From the NCBI GenBank assembly GCA_015499995.1, contig JADNRV010000030.1, positions 1 through 64,000 on the forward strand: a stretch of 64,000 bases of DNA, in the 5' to 3' direction. Position numbers and translations under genes: made by a program. Shown here piece by piece: positions 10,393-19,971 of this stretch; position 1 is the stretch's first letter; each line of letters starts with the position of its first letter. Source of the DNA: Flammula alnicola (Eukaryota > Basidiomycota > Agaricomycetes > Agaricales > Strophariaceae). The notes beneath the pieces are model-generated. The model was given only the letters and a program-made list of their open reading frames with translations. It was not told the origin of the DNA and searched no databases.

Positions 10393-10886
10393 TTCTCTTT
10401 GCTCCTATGTCGGCCATGCTAATCATCATCCCCTTAGATTTGGACGTCGTCTGCACGAGATGACATCCGAATCTGTGCTTGGGACCTCGCATCACCAGCA
10501 CCACAGTCGTACACCACCACATGCACTGAGCACTGTGCCATTTGGCATGACCAGCCCCCAGCCAACTAGGCCGTCACTGCACACCGCAGGTTGCGCCCCA
10601 TCAATGGCCCCTACCTGCCACGTTGGCCATCCACCGGTGCACCAAATCACCACTGCCCCAAGCGATGAAGCCCGATGCGCCACTTCATTAGCACCGCCCT
10701 CCCTTCACCTTCACCTGCCCCCTGCTCCTCTTGCAACTAGGCCATCACCTATCTCTCCCCGGCTTGCACACATCCCACAACATCGACACTGTTTCGCCCT
10801 GCCAGTCGCCCTCCCACTGCGCACTCGACTTCAAGCGGCACCCTTCACCTAACCACAACTGAAGGAGGGACGACAGTCCCTCGACC

Positions 10887-10915
10887 TCGAACGTCATTGT
10901 CTGGATGACGTTCGA
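10887..10915. repeat. Perfect 11-bp hairpin
   Basis: TCGAACGTCAT (10887-10897) pairs exactly with ATGACGTTCGA (10905-10915) across a seven-base loop. The arm resembles the arms at 8751 and 10437, so the three sites look like one hairpin family. Confidence 0.8.
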
Positions 10916-11700
10916 AGTCTCCTTCTACATGGAGGAGCAGCAGCAGCACGACAGCTGCTGCTTCACAATGACGATGTCGAGCAGCATCAGCGATGGCTGC
11001 TGCCTCGAAACAATGAGGAGCACGAGGAGCATGAGCACTGCTGCCTCAAAATGATGTCGACGAGCTGCATCAGTGATGGGTGTCCCTTTGAATTGACTAG
11101 GACGAGGCTGCATCGATATGACAACACCACTGCCCGACCTCACCCATACATCTACGATGATGAGCAGGGGAAGGACCAGCAGCAAGATGGCTGCTGCTCG
11201 AAAATGACGAGGACGAGCAGCAGCGATGATCACTGCTCCATCAGCCACACCCACACAGCCCCACAACAAAGACAAGGGGGAGAAGGAGCAGCAGCACGAC
11301 AGGTGCTGCGACGATCTGATGGTGACAACGAGATGGAGAGAGCAGCACGGTGGCTACTCCTCCTCTTATCTTCATCGAATTGAGGCAGCAGCCGTCGTGC
11401 GGTTGCTCCTCGTCATCATCGTTTCCAAGCAGCAGCAGCCATGCTTGTTGCTGCTGCTTCTCCATGTCAGTCTTGTTGTATCGACGCCGCAGTGTTCATC
11501 GCTGCTCCCCGTCCTTGCTATTTCCAAGAAGCAGCACAATGGCTACTGTTCGAAAACAACGAGGATGAGCAGCGGAGGTGATCACGCTTGGATACGATGA
11601 AGACAGGCAGCGGCCATGCTTGCACTTTGATTCGACACGGGTGAAGGGGACTATGCGATGAGGAGATGCAACGATGATGATGGTGAGAGACCCGCTACGC

Positions 11701-13138
11701 GCTCAGCAACCTAAACAACACACACAACTGCGGAGCGAGATCCTAACTAGGTCGAGCGATGCTCTACTAGCTTCAGAAATATGTAGTGTGCTGTACTCCA
11801 CAGTGTTTGTTTTATTTAGCTAGCTGACTTGTAGACAGCGCCTCGCGGTTCGTTTAAAGTGGGTATGAGGGATTATTCAAACACACATTTTATTGTAGTT
11901 TCAAGCCTCGTTTTATCACAGGGATGAACAGTTTTATTGATTTTATGGTTTTTATTTGAGAGGAACTCTCTAGGACGCTGCTAGCTCAATTTCGAAGCCA
12001 CTAGCTGCTCTGAAGCTTTGGGAACTGGTCTGAAACTAAGGCCGCACTGTGCGCTACCTTCTGAACGATCTGCTAGCCCACTGTGGACTCTGTTTCTGAC
12101 TCTCTAGGCGCTCTCTTGGCCTCTAAGCACACTCTGGCTTCTAAATTCTTGGACCTTGTCCTCAAGAACTTTTCTCTTTATTTAACTAAGCCTTCTCTGG
12201 CTTCAAACGAACTCTATGAAGTCAAACTGATCCTTTATTCGTCTTCTTTCTTACTAGACACTGCATCTTAGCTCGAAATAAAACAGGGAAGAGATTGCTT
12301 AAGGTAACTAGCTACATAGGTACATCTTTTATACTACAGCTATGTGTGGTTCTAGTATGCGAATAAAATAGTGTAAAACATTCTTATCTCGTGTAAATAA
12401 TGCCTGCAGGCAATGGGTATAGGGTTGAGTATTCCAGGTGACCAGCTAGCAGTCAAGGATTTGGAAATTCATCCCATTTTAGCACGCTAGGACGCTCCTG
12501 ACTTCCGCGTACCATGCGCATCATGTGTGCGTCTCGGCTAGTGGTGCCGCTTTATTCCGGATCTGCGGCCATCATTGATGCCGGTTCCTTCTTTCCTTTC
12601 TCGTCTTATTACCACTTTTGGTAGTCCCCAGGTAGAGGGTAGAGCGTGCATCTAACTAACGCGTCCGCGTCCTGTGCGTTTCTCAGTAAGTCACAAGATA
12701 CACTTGCTAGCAGTCGACACATTCGCGTCTAGCTTTCACTAGCTGTGTCTCGCGCTCCTAGTTGTAGTATTTTGTAGCTAGCTATTCAGCAATACATTGA
12801 TTGTACTGAATTCGCTGCGCACTATTTCCAAAGCATCCAGAAGTCTTTTAATTTATTCCCCATGGTGCGTTTATGCCTCGCTAGTCATTTATGACTTATG
12901 CGTTCTATGTTTCACTGTTTTCTAACTTTTAACTGTCTCCCGGCTTATCATACGGACTCAGCTAGCTCTGAACCGCATCTGATTACCATTGTCACAGGTT
13001 ATATGACAGCTAGTAGTCGCATAGCTAGGCTTCAGACTACTAAATTGGGTGTGTTATAGTCTCTTTGTCTCGGTAATATTCCATAGGTAAAAGATGATAT
13101 ATTGCAAAATTCATGCATGGCCGGTTTGCGGCCCTATC
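11701..13138. other. CTAGC-rich non-coding DNA; possible LTR-like leader
   Basis: No gene is supported. CTAGC or GCTAG motifs occur many times here (for example 11818, 11983, 12073, 12441, 12704, 12775, 12962, 13266). Phrases such as CAGCAATACATTGATTGTACTGAATTC near 12789 resemble the R-U5 part of LTRs, but I found no second copy in the window, so an LTR call would be speculation. The stretch ends at a C-tract block at 13139. Confidence 0.4.
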
Positions 13139-13176
13139 ATCTCCCCCCCACGAAATCTTGACTGTCCCCAGTCAAC
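13139..13176. promoter_or_regulatory. C-tract plus palindrome block, copy 1
   Basis: A block made of ATCTCCCCCCCACGA followed by TTGACTG-TCCC-CAGTCAA, a 7-bp palindrome. A closely similar block occurs at 16100-16133 before the next gene start. Conservation of the C tract, the CACGA and the palindrome with the same TCCC loop, despite different palindrome arms, suggests a functional site. It could be a promoter element or, read on the minus strand, a polypurine tract. Confidence 0.55.
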
Positions 13177-13607
13177 CGGACTCGTCCCTTGAGCACCACT
13201 AGTGGTCTGCTCTTTATTTCCTACTAGTTGACCTTCTGTTTTATATGCTTTGTTTTCTGGTGCAGCTAGCGAGTTGCAGCGTGGCTGCTAGCTCTCTGCA
13301 TCTCTGGCTCTTTGACTTTTGATGTGTACTTCCCGATTGGGTAAGTTGCATGGCACAAGCGCCCATCTCCGAACACAGATCTATTTTTAGCTTACGCTGC
13401 ATCTTGTAGCGCCGCTTCTTCCCTCTAGGGAATTGTTAAGCTCAGGCTTTCGTGATCGCCCTCCCGTGCTCGCTTTCTGCCATTTTCTTTTATTTTCTTT
13501 CACATTCTTCGGTGTTCGGTCCCTCCCGACCGCTCACGTGTCCCCTGCCTCTTAAACTTCGAAAAGTTCAACTTTTTCACTTCCACTTCTCTTCTTTCAT
13601 TTCGCTC

Positions 13608-15565
13608 ATGACTTCAACATCCGACGACCACTTCGAGCTCATCCGCAGGCACGTCAAGTCCACTGCCCAGGCGATCTTTATTTCTCATCGCGCCTCTAAC
13701 ACACACCCCCCAGCTGCAGAGATTCGGCCTGTAATCGACGCCATCCACGGCCCTCTTTCTAAGCACCTTAAACATTTCCCCGACGACCTCTTGGATTGTG
13801 AGGCCCTCCGGGCTTTCATCACCTCTCTGTCCGTGGCTGCCTACCAGCTCGATAAACGTCCTCCGGCTTGGAATGAATGGCTTATTAGCGTTCTGCCACC
13901 AATTTTAATGTAAGTCCCTTTTTTTTTTTCTCTTCTGCATTCTTCTAGCTCACAGTTTCTTTTACTGCTTTTCTAGCCTGAAAACCACTTCTTCCGTTCG
14001 ACATGCCTTTCTCCCGATTACGAATACTCTGGCACTCCGGTCGAGGACAGCGACAAAGCCGCTGAGGAAGTGGACGCCTCTGATGCTGGCTCCGATGCTC
14101 CTCCTGCTCCAGCCCCTCGCTTCGGACCTCCAGCCAAGCGCCAACGCATTGGTACGTATCTTCTTCCGTTTCTTTGTATTTCTTTTTGCTCATGGGTTGG
14201 TTAAAGACCCTCCAGCCACCTCTTTTCACCATCAGATTATATCGTCGCCCGCCCCGAGTATTTCTACTCGGTCGCACTCTCAACTCAAAACTGCTCCCAG
14301 TGCTCCGGCCCCCATCCCTTTGAAGGTGAGCGCAGCTCCTGCTGCTGCCTCCATCTCTTCTAGGACGCGCAGAACCTCTACTCGCGCCGTTTGTACGTAA
14401 CTGGTTTTTCTCCACCTTCTTTATCCTCTAACTCTATTTCTAGCTCCCATTGCCAAGGTGGCGCCCACTACCTCGAAGACCCGCAAGGCTCCTTCCGTCT
14501 ATGAAGTCACTGATGAGGAAGAGGTTGACGAGCTCGAGGACGACCCCGAACCTGCTCCTAAGGCCTCGTCATCGAAGGGTAAGGGCAAAGCGAAGACCAC
14601 CACCAAAAAGCTTCTGCCTCGCGAGGTGGCCGCCATAGGTCTACTCAGCCAGCCTGGTCCATCTCATGACGAAGCTATTTCCCCTGACATGGTCACTTTT
14701 ACCATGGAAGAGCGTCAACAGGTATTTCTTTCTTTATTTTGCCTTTGTTCTTATCTGATCCCCTTCTCTAGAATCCGGGTCGTTGCCTCGCATGCGCTAC
14801 CCATCTCTTCAAAGGGGAGCCTCGCCAGTGCAAGTTCCTTGGCTGGGGTCATCGATGTGGGTCATGCAAGTCCGGTGGCAAGTCCCGCTGCACCTTTGAG
14901 CTCAAGCCCGAGGAGCTTGACGAAGTCCTGCAGTCCCTGACTCCTCTTGTTTCTTCCTCTCGCACCGGTATGTCTTTATTTATCCTATCCCTCGTTCTTC
15001 TTAACCCTTTTATTTTCTGCTTAGACCTCCATGCCCTTATCGTCTCTATTGAGTGATACCTCCAGGATGCGACGATGTTTTCGCAGCTCGCCGATCGAGC
15101 CAACCGTCACGCGTCTGGTCTCATTATGCAGTTGCTTGAGCGTGCTCAATACCTCAAGAAGAACTTCCCCCCTGGTCATCTCTTGGGCCTCGTTTCGAGA
15201 ACATGGATATTTTGGATGCCCTGCTTGCCTGCAACACCACCATCCCCAGCGCTTATCTCGACGACTCTGCGACTGCCCAGGAGCTCTTTCCTCCCCTCTC
15301 TTTGATCGAGGCATTTTTCACTCATCCCGACAACGACGACTTGACTGGTCAGGCTGTGGATGCCGCCCACACTGCGGTTAAAGTGTTCCATGCTGCCAGG
15401 CCTCCTGTCGCCTCGCCTTCGCGTGCTGGCACCTCCGCCCGTTCCCCATCTCGCATCACCGCTTCGCCAGGACTCGTCGACTCTCACCTTCCAGACGCGG
15501 AGCCTCGTGATCAAGACGGCGACCACGAGGACCACCCTGATGAGATGGAGACCGACGACCAGTGA
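13608..15565 (+). pseudogene. Unrecognised multi-exon gene with Cys cluster (gene A)
   Basis: I do not recognise the family. The first exon (13608-13909) encodes about 100 residues starting MTSTSDDHFELIRRHV. Later exons encode a basic, Ser/Pro/Ala-rich linker, an acidic stretch (YEVTDEEEVDELEDD), a nuclear-signal-like SSKGKGKAKTTTKK, and a Cys cluster (14772-14890): CLAC, QCKF, HRCGSCKSGGKSRC. The spacing suggests a zinc-binding module. Introns are fungal in style (for example 14395-14443, 14722-14771, 14969-15024). The frame breaks three times: one base short between exons 1 and 2, an in-frame TGA near 15052, and one base short near 15190. The last segment (15203-15565) ends DEMETDDQ. Transposon cargo is the likeliest role, on context only. 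Confidence 0.5.
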
Positions 15566-16099
15566 TTTCTATTCGTCCGACATTCCCTTTTCTTCCTTTT
15601 TACTTGTATCATAGAAATCCTGTCATCGTCTAGCGTCGGTAGTCTTGGTAGCGGGTGTCTTGAGCAGCCTCGGGGGCCTTATATTTTTCTGTCATATATA
15701 TATCAGACATTGCACTCTGCGGGGGCGGTGGTCTTTTTAGATCATCGTCCCCTTCTATTACTTTTTTTTTTTTGCTTTGGGGGCGACGATCTAAGGATTG
15801 TCGTCCCCTAGTAGTGAGACTTAACAGTCTCACTACTTCTGTTTAATATATTTTTCTTGTGCTGTGTCTCTGGTGTGACCCTAAGTATATTGACCTAAGT
15901 CTTAAGTCCTAAGTTAAGTCTAAGATTGACTTTTATAGTGACTAGTTTTCTTTTAAGTCTATACTGTGTCTTTGTTTTACTAAGACCTAGTTTATTTCAA
16001 AGTCCTAGCTGCTTACTTGCTGCTTGACAGTCAGCTAGTTCGCAGTTTTTGTCTTTGTAAGTCCGGAGTATCGCTAGGAATGTGACTAGCTATTTCTAT
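15566..16099. other. Non-coding spacer with hairpin cluster
   Basis: Downstream of gene A lies a T-rich stretch with several inverted repeats. The best is AGTAGTGAGACT-taac-AGTCTCACTACT (15810-15837), perfect over 12 bp. Arms around GGGGCGACGAT and ATTGTCGTCCCC (about 15778-15808) also pair imperfectly. Beyond this the DNA is rich in CTAAGT and CTAGC motifs. A 3'-end or terminator-like role is possible. Confidence 0.5.
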
Positions 16100-16170
16100 C
16101 TCCCCCCCACGAGAAATCAACTGTCCCCAGTTGCATTCTAGGTGTCGTCTAATTTATCTCGCTTATAAAA
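16100..16170 (+). promoter_or_regulatory. C-tract block copy 2 with TATA box of gene B
   Basis: ATCTCCCCCCCACGAG followed by CAACTG-TCCC-CAGTTG (16100-16133) repeats the arrangement at 13139. A good TATA box, TATAAAA, lies at 16164-16170, 50 bp before the ATG of gene B at 16220. This makes a promoter role for the block more likely here. Confidence 0.55.
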
Positions 16171-16219
16171 GGGTACCACTAGTTGTGCTTTTCTCGAACT
16201 ATTTCTTGTTCTTTCCCTC

Positions 16220-16660
16220 ATGGCCGCCATCTCAGCTGACTCTGATCATTCTACGACGATCTCCTCTTGTTCCTTGATTGGCACAACTTTAGCACGCCTC
16301 AAGGACGCAACTCTGCAATTTGATGCGGACTATTTACGCCCTGGCGCTTCTCATTCCATTGGTTTGGACGTTATTAGGCAGCTAGCTGCAGACGCTGTAC
16401 GTTTTTGCTTCCTAGCTGTACATTTCATCGCTCTTTGTCTAACTTTATTGCCTAGTGGCTCTTCACCTTTCTCCGGAATATGTCGCCGCACGTCCCGACG
16501 TATATTTCATATTATCGTCGATTGCGGAGTCCGAACAAGAGCTTCTTGCTTTTTGTTTTCCCGGAGATCGCGTATCTTATCATCTCAGTCGATCATCCGC
16601 GACCTTATTCCACCTTTGTAAGGCTTCAGTCGATGTTGAAACGGCCACCAAGTTCGTTAT
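16220..16660 (+). pseudogene. Unrecognised two-exon gene fragment (gene B)
   Basis: The family is not recognised. Exon 1 (16220-16396) encodes 59 residues beginning MAAISADSDHSTTISS, with LARLKDATLQFDADYL. A 59-base intron (16397-16455) has GTACGT and CCTAG borders. Exon 2 reads ALHLSPEYVAARPDVYF and then SEQELLAFCFPGDRV, a convincing protein-like frame, but it is one base out of step with exon 1. No further exon was identified with confidence; gene C (17040 onward) could be its continuation. Confidence 0.4.
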
Positions 16661-17039
16661 TTTCTTCTCTTCTTCCTAGCTTTTTCTCAATTCGCTTTTT
16701 AGGCTGAATTTCTTTAAAATGCTATTGTAGTTACTTTTACACCTAGCTCGAAATTTTTTTAGCTAGCATATCATAACTCGTGTATTTTTGCCTTGAGGCA
16801 TTGCTTTTTGTAATTTCACCATGCCTCGTGCCTAAAGACTTTGTCTTTTGTTCGTGCGTCTCCTGATTATCGCGCCGGAGTTATATGTTTCCGTTGATCG
16901 CCAATCAAGCTAGTTGCCATTTTTGGCTTGCACTGCCATCATGCGACCCTTTTTGATCCCTTTGGGTAGGCGCTAGCTATTTCCTTATTTGGCAAAGGCG
17001 CTCCGCGCTTCTGGTTATTTAACTCAGATTTGAACATGT

Positions 17040-17685
17040 TTTTGAGCAGCAGTCTTGGAATATCCAGCGATGTCTTCTCCTGCAACCTTCCGACCTATCC
17101 TACAGCTTCCTCGATGCTTTGGCAGGTGCTTTGTATTTTTCCGAGTATACCTTGGAACAAAGTCCACTCAACATTAATGACTTCGCATGCGAGGTCTTTC
17201 GTGCAGGCCTCCTTTGCGTACGCCTCATTGTTTGAATCCCTTTTGATTCTCGCTTATTTACCCCATTTTCTTTCAGGAGCCTATCCTCATTCTCCATCTG
17301 ACTCCCGACCCTGACGCTCGCTTTCTTGATCTCTTGAAGCAACTAGTCCACTTGCAGAATGTCGCTCGCCAGCTAGCTAATGCTGCTTTATTCAACAAGC
17401 TTCACCGCTTTTTGGTGCATCATTACGTACGCCTTCTAGGCTTATCCAAGGATGAGATCGCGGATTTTTATGCTGAGGTATAACTCAGTTTTTGAGTACT
17501 AGCTGTTTTTGCTAATCATGCCTCGTTTTTCTTATTTACAGGGTGTGCTGAGGCATCGACCATACGCTCTGCGCGGCAGGTTACTCCTTTTGAACGCGAC
17601 CCTATTCTTTTCAATTCCAACCACAAATGCTGCGATGTCTTCTAACCGACCTCCTATGCCTTTTAGAGTAGATATTTGCAATTAA
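17040..17685 (+). pseudogene. Unrecognised exons with helical protein (gene C)
   Basis: Three coding blocks joined by ordinary introns read a leucine-rich, helical protein: SFLDALAGALYFSEYTLEQ; then, after an intron of about 60 bases starting near 17217, EPILILHLTPDPDARFLDLL with HHYVRLLGLSKDEIADFYAE; then, after an intron ending at 17541, GVLRHRPYALRGRLLLLNA to a stop at 17683-17685. No start codon fits the first block, so it is either the downstream half of gene B or truncated. The family is unknown. Confidence 0.4.
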
Positions 17686-17803
17686 TCTGTACTCTATGCG
17701 CATTTCAATGTGATTGGTTCGAGTTTTCCCTTCTGAGACTGTTTCTTGAGCTAGGGCGTTATCTCTATGCCTCATGTCATCTGAAAACAGCAGCTAGCTT
17801 TGG

Positions 17804-17810
17804 TATAAAG
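17804..17810 (+). promoter_or_regulatory. TATA box of gene D
   Basis: GGTATAAAGAGG, with TATAAAG at 17804-17810, lies about 78 bp upstream of the ATG at 17888, in a pyrimidine-rich leader typical of fungal promoters. CTAGC motifs flank it. Confidence 0.45.
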
Positions 17811-17887
17811 AGGCTAGCTGTTTCGCTCTTGTTCTCCAGTAGTTTCTTCTTCTACTTTTCTGCATCTCTCTTCTCCTCTTCCTCTCA

Positions 17888-19276
17888 ATGGCTTCTGTTG
17901 ACCGTCACGCAACCTTCCTAGCTACCCGGATATCATGCAGAAGGTTAAACTTCTCGATGTTATCCGTGGCGCGCCCGGTGCGACGCTGGCCAACTATGCC
18001 CAACCTCTTGAGGAAACCGCGTATCTTATGGTGTGCTTTTCTTCTCCTCTTTGTTTCTTTTCTAACTTCATTTTTCTTTAGTCCAAATGGTCCTCGCACA
18101 CTAGCACTGTCGCTAGTAACCCTGGCACTGCTCAGGCCGTTACCCATGTCGCCAACATCTTTGTTGAGCTCCAGGATACTCACAAACCCTACAAGCTGAG
18201 CGAGAAGGCTGCTGCAGTCTGCGCGTTGCACTTGAGCATTCAGCCGCGTGCCCTCAAAGGCGATATTCCGACTGGTCCCAAGGCCGCTGTTGCCACTAGC
18301 TCTTCCGTGCGTTTTCCATTTGTCTATTCTGCCTCAGCTAGCTGATGACTTTTTGATTTTCTCTGCAGAAGCGTTTCACTCGCGGTTCTCGCGGCAAGGG
18401 CGCGACCGATGATTTCGAGACGGCCTCTGCTCCTAGTGCTTGTGCGTCTCCTTCTGATATATTGTCATGACGACGACGACTTGGTGCTTATTTTATCCCA
18501 TCTACCTTCTAGCATCTATTGATCTAAACGACTTCCTGCGCATTTTCAAACAGATGAAGGTCGATGGCGACCGTATCGTTTTCTCAGATACTGCTACCGA
18601 CCCGGGCACATCTCCTTCGAAGGTTGCCGAGGATCGTGAGCGTCCTAACTCTCGCAAGAGACGCTCGCCTCCTAGTGCCGAACCTAGTGCCAAGGTACGC
18701 CTCTATTTTTAGTTTTCTATTTTTAGCTGACGCTCTCTCCAGTTTTCTGCTAAATGCGCGGAGGTGGTACGTCTCCCATACGCGCTAGTTCCCAACATGG
18801 ATGTTGACAGTCTCGCATATCTCAAGGCATCCAAGGCCTTGGCTCATAGCTCTGACAAGTCCCCGGCCCGGTCCGATAGTGACTCCTCTAAGCGTGCGCA
18901 CACTGAGGATAGCTATGTTTTCGGTGACTCGGCCGTTCTTGTCGAGGGTACATCGTTTTTATATCAACATTTCATTTCTAACTTTTCTTTCTAAAATTTT
19001 CATTCAACAGCTTCGGACCTCGCTGTCAACAACGCGCACTCTCAAGAAGTCTTGGCGAAGGCTTCTGCCCTTGTCAGCCACAAGATTTCTTCGTCCGGCG
19101 ACGAGCTAGCTCATCGCAAGGTCATTGGTGAGATCCAAGCCGAGCTCGTTGTCGGTTTGCACTGCATCGAGTTTCACTTGCAGCACTGCGAGCTCCTTCT
19201 CAAGGAGCTTAAAGGGCTGGTGGCTACCACTTTTATGATAAAATACAGGCAAGTGCCTGCAGACCTGTGTGTATAA
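17888..19276 (+). CDS. Unrecognised multi-exon gene (gene D), 3' end disturbed
   Basis: I do not recognise this protein. Either ATG 17888 (one base out of step with the rest) or ATG 17935 starts it. The main frame begins MQKVKLLDVIRGAPGATLA. It continues through exons separated by fungal introns with consistent phases. Visible parts: a helical N-terminal domain (VTHVANIFVELQDTHKPYKL), a basic linker (KRFTRGSRGKGATDD), an NLS-like NSRKRRSPPS, an acidic/Ser-rich stretch, and a helical C terminus (EIQAELVVGLHCIEF...HCELLLKELKGL). After 19230 the sequence changes abruptly to AT-rich repeat DNA, so the true C terminus has probably been replaced. Together with genes A-C it forms a same-strand set embedded in CTAGC-rich DNA, suggesting cargo of one large mobile element. 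Confidence 0.5.
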
Positions 19277-19971
19277 TGCCACATGCAATTATGAAAGGCC
19301 TTTCATTAAAGTTGCCTAAGTCTTTCTTTCTCATAATGCCTGGGATTTTTCATAAAATGTAGGCAAAGTATGAGTGTATTTCATAAAGTATCCTGCTACT
19401 TTCATTATCAATTTCATATCTTTTCCAAGGAAATTTCATTGGATATTTCATTAGACATACCAGGTACTTTCATTGTATTTTTCATTATGAGTTTTGAGAA
19501 TATTTCATTAACTTTCATAGCAATTTCTTTGGATATTTCATTCTGTGTGCTAGGTAATTTCATTGCCATCTATCTCATAACTTTGTCTAGTGATTTCTTT
19601 GCAATTTCATAACTTTGTCCAGTGATTTCTTTGTGATTTCATAACTTGTATGTACTTGGTATTTTCATTAATTTTTCAATGCTTGTCTTAGGCAATTTCA
19701 TTGCTCTTTGAGAAGGTTTTCATTACTAAGTTCCTGCCCAAATAAGGCAAGAAGACATAGTATGGGTGCGATTTTTGTGGTGGTCTATTGTAGAGGCATG
19801 AGAGACCATTTTAGAGTATGTTTGGATTTGAGGCCCAAATCTGATGAGAGACTAAGCTAGTATTGCCAAAAAAGGCATATAAAAAATATTCACATTGATT
19901 ACATAATCAGGTCACATGATAAATCACTACATATATTAGTATTTACATATGAAATCACGAGGTCTTTATTG
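19277..19971. repeat. AT-rich degenerate TTTCATT repeat
   Basis: From about 19295 to 19730, TTTCATT, TTTCATAA and AATTTCATT occur some twenty times, with CTTTGTC and CTAGGTA-like spacers, giving an irregular tandem array. The rest to 19971 is plain AT-rich DNA. No coding frame or RNA gene was recognised. Confidence 0.6.

Larger units (their letters stand above)
8081..11700. repeat. CAG/CTG-rich low-complexity repeat region
   Basis: Much of this stretch is built from imperfect repeats of AGCAGCAGC, GCTGCTGCT, TCGAAAATGACGA and ACGAGGACGAGCAG. The densest parts are 8270-8620 and 10070-11600; between them (about 8830-9940) the DNA is AT-rich and plain. Overlapping open frames on both strands are by-products of the triplet composition (poly-Ser, poly-Gln, poly-Leu) and share no domain. 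I regard this as an old unclassified element, possibly with ends marked by the hairpins listed separately. Confidence 0.55.

Noticed and set aside
10373..10852. 159-codon His/Pro-rich frame
   Set aside because: Begins inside a perfect hairpin and a palindrome copy; composition follows the repeat; no recognisable domain.
11051..11600. Overlapping Ser/Gln/Leu-rich frames
   Set aside because: By-products of imperfect AGCAGC repeats.
11701..16099. A paired-LTR element bounded by the regions before 13139 and before 16100
   Set aside because: The two regions share the C-tract block but I could not find matching LTR sequence upstream of it; only the block itself is reported.
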